Below, one piece after another: positions 14,515 to 18,174 of a stretch of DNA of 18,174 nt (the first letter of the stretch is position 1; every line of letters begins with the position of its first letter). Below the pieces are notes generated by a model. The model did no database searches and was not told the DNA's origin. It saw only the letters and a program-made list of their open reading frames with translations. The translations under genes and the position numbers were made by a program. Origin of the DNA: an uncultured Eubacteriales bacterium (GTDB lineage: Bacteria > Bacillota > Clostridia > Peptostreptococcales > Anaerovoracaceae); NCBI GenBank assembly GCA_902765035.1, contig CACWYF010000015.1, forward strand, positions 1-18,174, written 5' to 3'.

Positions 14515-17500
14515 ATGTTCAGATTATTCAGTAACAACGACAGCGGGAATAAGGGCGGCAGCAATAACGAATCTATCAGAGCCATTATCAAGAAGGCTCT
14601 CATCCTGGTATTCGCAGGTCTTGTTGTGTTCGGAGTAATGCACACGTACTTCGCAGACTGGACACTCAAGGCTGAGCAGCAGGAAGCTGAGAAATTCGAA
14701 GAAGGCGAGAATATCACATCAGAGGAAGATATCAGCATCGAATCAGAACCGGATCTGGCTGCGGAAAAGGCAGCAGAGGAAGCTGCAGATGAGGCTGCAG
14801 AAAGCGCTGATGAAGATACATCATCTGATGGATCTGAAGAGCCGCAGGTGATCGAAATGGAAAGCCGGGATTCGAAGCAGCATCAGAGAAGAAAGAATCT
14901 GCTGATGAATTCGGAACCTGTCGCTGCTGAGCCCGGCTCTGAAGGATCCGATGAGCCGATGGAAGTCAAGGTTGAGAATATCAGCCGGGTTTCCTTTGAG
15001 GGTGAGGACTTTACCGTCACAGTGACCGACAGTTCCGCCGGTCTTCCGGCGGACACCGTCCTTAAAGTAGAAGAACTCCTTCCGGATTCAGATGAGTATA
15101 AGCTGTACAGTGAGCAGGCAAAGGATGCAGTCAGCTCTGAAAACGGCGAAGAAGTGGGGTTTGCCAGATTCTTTGACATTACCTTGATCTCGGACGGCAA
15201 AGAATTTGAACCGGAAAATCCTGTCAACGTCAACATCACTTTCGGCAAGAAGATGCAGAAAGAACTCGATGTAAAAGACGATGAAAACGTAAGAGTCCTG
15301 CATTTTACCGAAGATAAAAAGACTGGAGATATCGAAACCGAGATAATTGACGATAATAACGTCGACGTAAAGGTCTCCAAAGAAAAACTGGAAGAGGCTG
15401 AATTCGATGCGGAATCCTTCTCGGTTTACGGTGTTGTCAGCACAGCAACGATTGAAAAGAGCATCCTCGCGAGCGACGGGCACAATTATAAGGTGACTGT
15501 TAACTACGGCGATGATGCGGGCGTGCCTTCGGGCGCTGAGCTTGATGTGCATGAGATCACTTCAGACAGCGCAGGTCAGAAGTCCGATGGTTCATTCGAT
15601 AAATATGTATCCGAAGCTGAATCCGCGCTCGGACTGGAGAATGGCAGCGCAGCTTATATCAGACTCTTCGACATCACTATCGTGGACAGAAACGGAGAGA
15701 AAGTCGAGATCAAAGCTCCTGTCGAGGTCAGGATCGAGCTGGCAGACAAGGACAGCAGCAAGACAGCTGAAGACAACACCAAGGTCGTACACTTTGCTGA
15801 CAGCAATGACAAGCCGGATGTTGTAGAGAGCGTCGGAGTGGACGGGGATACCGTCAGATTTGAGGCGGGATCATTCTCGGTATATGCTATCGTAGAGGCT
15901 CCTGAACCTTATGAGACGGAAACAAAATCCTGCAGCGGACTCAGTGAATTCAGGGAACACATTGGCGAAGGATACTTCCTGTCGATAAATAAAACTCCTG
16001 CATATCTGACCGGGGAATCCAACGGCAAAGGGTGCTTTACCGAAACAAAGGATATGAATCTTGCTGCAGAATGGACCTTTGATCAGGTACAGGGCAAAGA
16101 AGACCAGTATTATATCAGCACTGTGATCAATGGAACGAAGATGTACATCAGGCAGGAGTCATCAAATTCAAACAATGTGCTCCTGGACAGCACCGGTACA
16201 GCCTTTACTGTTGAAGACAGTGGTGACGGAACATTCACAATAAAACATGCAGGCCAGGACAGATGGCTTCAGCATTCGAACGGAGGCGGAGGCATACGCT
16301 TCTACACCGATAAGAATAATAAAACAAACTCTTCCTTTACATTCACATATGCGTCTTCGACAAGACCGCCTGATGATGTATATGAACTTGACGGAAAGAC
16401 ATACGGAATCGCATTTAACAATGATACTGTTTCTGCAGCTGCTCTGATGGGAGAGGCCAAGGACAGCAGTCATCTGGCCTCAGCTGACATGCTTATCAGG
16501 CCGGACGTGCTTGACAATGAAGGAGTCCTGCTGGTTGCCGCAGGCAGCAATATCACCTTCTGGACCTTTGAATCTGTTTCGGGGGATGAGTATTACATTA
16601 CAACAACGGTCGAGGGAAAGAAGAAATACCTGACATTAGACGGACAGAAGCTTACCATGGAGGATGCACCTGATCCGGATCACTCCGTAATCAGAGTGGT
16701 GCCGGGCACCGGGGCTAATTCAGGAAAATACAGCTTCACTGTCGGGAAGTACTGTATAGAACTCAATCTCAACGGAACTGATACAAGCAAAGGGTTCTGG
16801 GGAACCACGGGATCCAATCAGACTAAATGGCTCAATCTCGTCAGGGAGACTGACCTTGAAGACGATGTGTTCACACTGTATTCAGCCAAAAAGGTAAGTG
16901 TATCGGATGACGTTAATGTTCATAACGGGGCAGAGGTTGTGATATACACCCGTGTCTGGAATGATACTGCAAAGCGATATGAATTCTATGTGGTAACGGG
17001 TGACGGATCGCTGGCAAGATGCTATGACACAGGTGACGGGATCGAGTGGATCGGAAGCGATGTCAATACAGCCCTCTGGAGATTCACAGAATACTATGAG
17101 GCTGACGGCAAAACACCTAACTATTACTATGAACTCCAGAATACTCAGTATAAGGAATACATAGCGCCGCAGGTAGCTACCGGCCAGATACTCTCTAAGA
17201 ACACCATCGGTGTAAATCTGAACGGAAGAAGATACGGCGAGAATTACACAACAATCGTTGCGTGGGATGACAGCAATTATGCCTATGCCGGACTCAAAAA
17301 TGAGAACGGACACATAGTGGCATGCCCGCTTTCAGAAGCAGATGATTTCTACTTCGCTGTCATCAATCCTGTGGATATGACTGATCAGCTGACCACCGTC
17401 AAAACTCTGGATAACAACGATTACGGCATCACCATGAAGATGTTCGATTTCAATAATCCGATCAGGAGTGAACGCGACTCAGGACAGGCTGATTTCATGG

Positions 17501-18174
17501 GTACTGTGACAGGCAAAGGCCTTCTCACAACAGATATTAAAGAAGACGGCTATCCGGAAGGTTCACAAAAGGCAGGAAAGACAGGAAAGGGCAAATCCCT
17601 CAGCGAGCTGATCAATACTTCTGGTGGAGAGTTCGATGCAAATCATCTCTTCCTCGAGAGCATTTACAACGAGAGCGGATATTTTGAATACGACAGCACA
17701 CAGAATTTTGCCACACTTATCAGTGATGAGGACGGGTCGATCCAATCTGACTTTACTGTCTATGATCAGCTCGGGGCTATCACCGGCAGCGGTGAACATA
17801 AGAATACCAGAGAACACGGTCAGTTCATGCCGTTCAACACTATTCGTCCGGGCGAATATGCTTATGACAGTCAGGGCAAGATTATAACATATCAGACAGA
17901 TGTACTTGCTAATGAGCTCGATGATACCAACGCTCGCAAAGGTGAGAAGCTTTACGACATCGGGAACTCAAATAACGTTGATTACTTCTTCGGCATGGAG
18001 ATGTCTGCAAGCTTCACACAGACAGCGAGCGGCCTGGATGCATGGGGACATGATATCATCTTCGAATTCTCGGGAGACGATGACTTCTGGCTGTATGTTG
18101 ACGGAGAACTCGTGATAGATCTCGGTGGTATCCATTCGGCTCAGGTTGGCACTGTCAACTTCCGCACGGGCGTC
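14515..18174 (+). CDS. Second giant fibro-slime surface adhesin, tandem paralogue, 3' end outside window
   Basis: The frame is open for 1220 codons to the end of the window without a stop. Residues 25-43 are a membrane leader running into HTYFADWTLKA, shared with the protein at 6974 and unlike the leader at 8024. Residues 54-155 are an acidic, Ala/Glu-rich linker with one odd basic segment (118-132). Residues 158-310 and 318-461 are two copies of the same beta module as in the first giant gene (FARFFDITLISDGKEF, VLHF, SFSVYGVV; then IRLFDITIVDRNGE, VVHF, SFSVYAIV). The middle repeats the paralogue's conserved blocks, including NGRRYGENYTTIVAWD (903-918) and YGITMKMFDFN. The fibro-slime domain is cut at GDDDFWLYVDGELVIDLGG (1187-1205). 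GGAG at 14505-14508 fixes the start. By homology to its neighbour, SpaA repeats and a sorting signal should follow outside the window. Confidence 0.88.
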   Translation, partial: MFRLFSNNDSGNKGGSNNESIRAIIKKALILVFAGLVVFGVMHTYFADWTLKAEQQEAEKFEEGENITSEEDISIESEPDLAAEKAAEEAADEAAESADEDTSSDGSEEPQVIEMESRDSKQHQRRKNLLMNSEPVAAEPGSEGSDEPMEVKVENISRVSFEGEDFTVTVTDSSAGLPADTVLKVEELLPDSDEYKLYSEQAKDAVSSENGEEVGFARFFDITLISDGKEFEPENPVNVNITFGKKMQKELDVKDDENVRVLHFTEDKKTGDIETEIIDDNNVDVKVSKEKLEEAEFDAESFSVYGVVSTATIEKSILASDGHNYKVTVNYGDDAGVPSGAELDVHEITSDSAGQKSDGSFDKYVSEAESALGLENGSAAYIRLFDITIVDRNGEKVEIKAPVEVRIELADKDSSKTAEDNTKVVHFADSNDKPDVVESVGVDGDTVRFEAGSFSVYAIVEAPEPYETETKSCSGLSEFREHIGEGYFLSINKTPAYLTGESNGKGCFTETKDMNLAAEWTFDQVQGKEDQYYISTVINGTKMYIRQESSNSNNVLLDSTGTAFTVEDSGDGTFTIKHAGQDRWLQHSNGGGGIRFYTDKNNKTNSSFTFTYASSTRPPDDVYELDGKTYGIAFNNDTVSAAALMGEAKDSSHLASADMLIRPDVLDNEGVLLVAAGSNITFWTFESVSGDEYYITTTVEGKKKYLTLDGQKLTMEDAPDPDHSVIRVVPGTGANSGKYSFTVGKYCIELNLNGTDTSKGFWGTTGSNQTKWLNLVRETDLEDDVFTLYSAKKVSVSDDVNVHNGAEVVIYTRVWNDTAKRYEFYVVTGDGSLARCYDTGDGIEWIGSDVNTALWRFTEYYEADGKTPNYYYELQNTQYKEYIAPQVATGQILSKNTIGVNLNGRRYGENYTTIVAWDDSNYAYAGLKNENGHIVACPLSEADDFYFAVINPVDMTDQLTTVKTLDNNDYGITMKMFDFNNPIRSERDSGQADFMGTVTGKGLLTTDIKEDGYPEGSQKAGKTGKGKSLSELINTSGGEFDANHLFLESIYNESGYFEYDSTQNFATLISDEDGSIQSDFTVYDQLGAITGSGEHKNTREHGQFMPFNTIRPGEYAYDSQGKIITYQTDVLANELDDTNARKGEKLYDIGNSNNVDYFFGMEMSASFTQTASGLDAWGHDIIFEFSGDDDFWLYVDGELVIDLGGIHSAQVGTVNFRTGV
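14590..14673 (+). repeat. Leader segment shared with the gene at 6974 (copy 2)
   Basis: The 28 codons here align without gaps to 6989-7072. Both encode a hydrophobic helix followed by TYFADW(S/T)LKA. Synonymous differences show the copies are not recent. Confidence 0.8.

Noticed and set aside
1..18174. CRISPR arrays, tRNA or rRNA genes, insertion sequences, phage or integrase genes
   Set aside because: No direct repeat-spacer pattern, tRNA cloverleaf, rRNA stretch, transposase motif or terminal inverted repeats with target duplications was found by reading.

Overview
The window looks like a chromosomal segment of a low-to-mid GC Gram-positive anaerobe of the Clostridia (Bacillota). The evidence is the order nrnA-like, truB, ribF, rpsO, pnp, the strong GGAG-type ribosome binding sites, the Rho-independent terminators, and large surface proteins with SpaA-type repeats and a sorting signal. 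A finer placement (Lachnospiraceae or Anaerovoracaceae-like) would be a guess.

Left part (1-4905): housekeeping information-processing genes, all rightward. The tail of a DHH/DHHA1 phosphoesterase (nrnA type) is followed by truB (tRNA pseudouridine 55 synthase) and ribF (riboflavin kinase/FAD synthetase). A well-formed promoter and a structured leader then precede rpsO (ribosomal protein S15), a terminator-like hairpin, pnp (polynucleotide phosphorylase), and a strong terminator. 

Middle (4905-6660): a small rhomboid-family membrane protease runs rightward and meets, with one base between them, a leftward pair: an RsuA-family rRNA pseudouridine synthase and, downstream of it, an unrecognised small acidic protein with one membrane segment. 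The 313-base divergent region 6661-6973 carries a leftward leader with alternative GC-rich stems and a perfect inverted repeat over a possible -10 box.

Right part (6974-18174): an accessory cell-surface region, all rightward. It begins with a 204-residue membrane protein made of a leader segment, an acidic linker and a three-helix C-terminal module. After a terminator and a 435-base AT-rich gap comes a very large adhesin or pilin-like gene (8024-14417). It is interrupted by a one-base frameshift near 11572-11587, so it reads as two overlapping ORFs of 1187 and 959 residues. Together they would form one protein of roughly 2.1 kb residues: membrane leader, two copies of an N-terminal beta module, a long beta-rich middle, a fibro-slime/PA14-like domain, pilin-type and SpaA repeats, and an LPSAGG sorting signal with a C-terminal helix. 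A tandem paralogue starts at 14515 and runs off the window at 18174. It repeats the same architecture but has a different N-terminal leader, which is instead shared with the small membrane protein at 6974. The most interesting signals are the leader shared between two otherwise different proteins, the frameshift in the first giant gene, the duplicated N-terminal module, and signs of a compensated frameshift in the linker of the second giant gene. No sortase, transposase, integrase, tRNA, rRNA or CRISPR array was seen.
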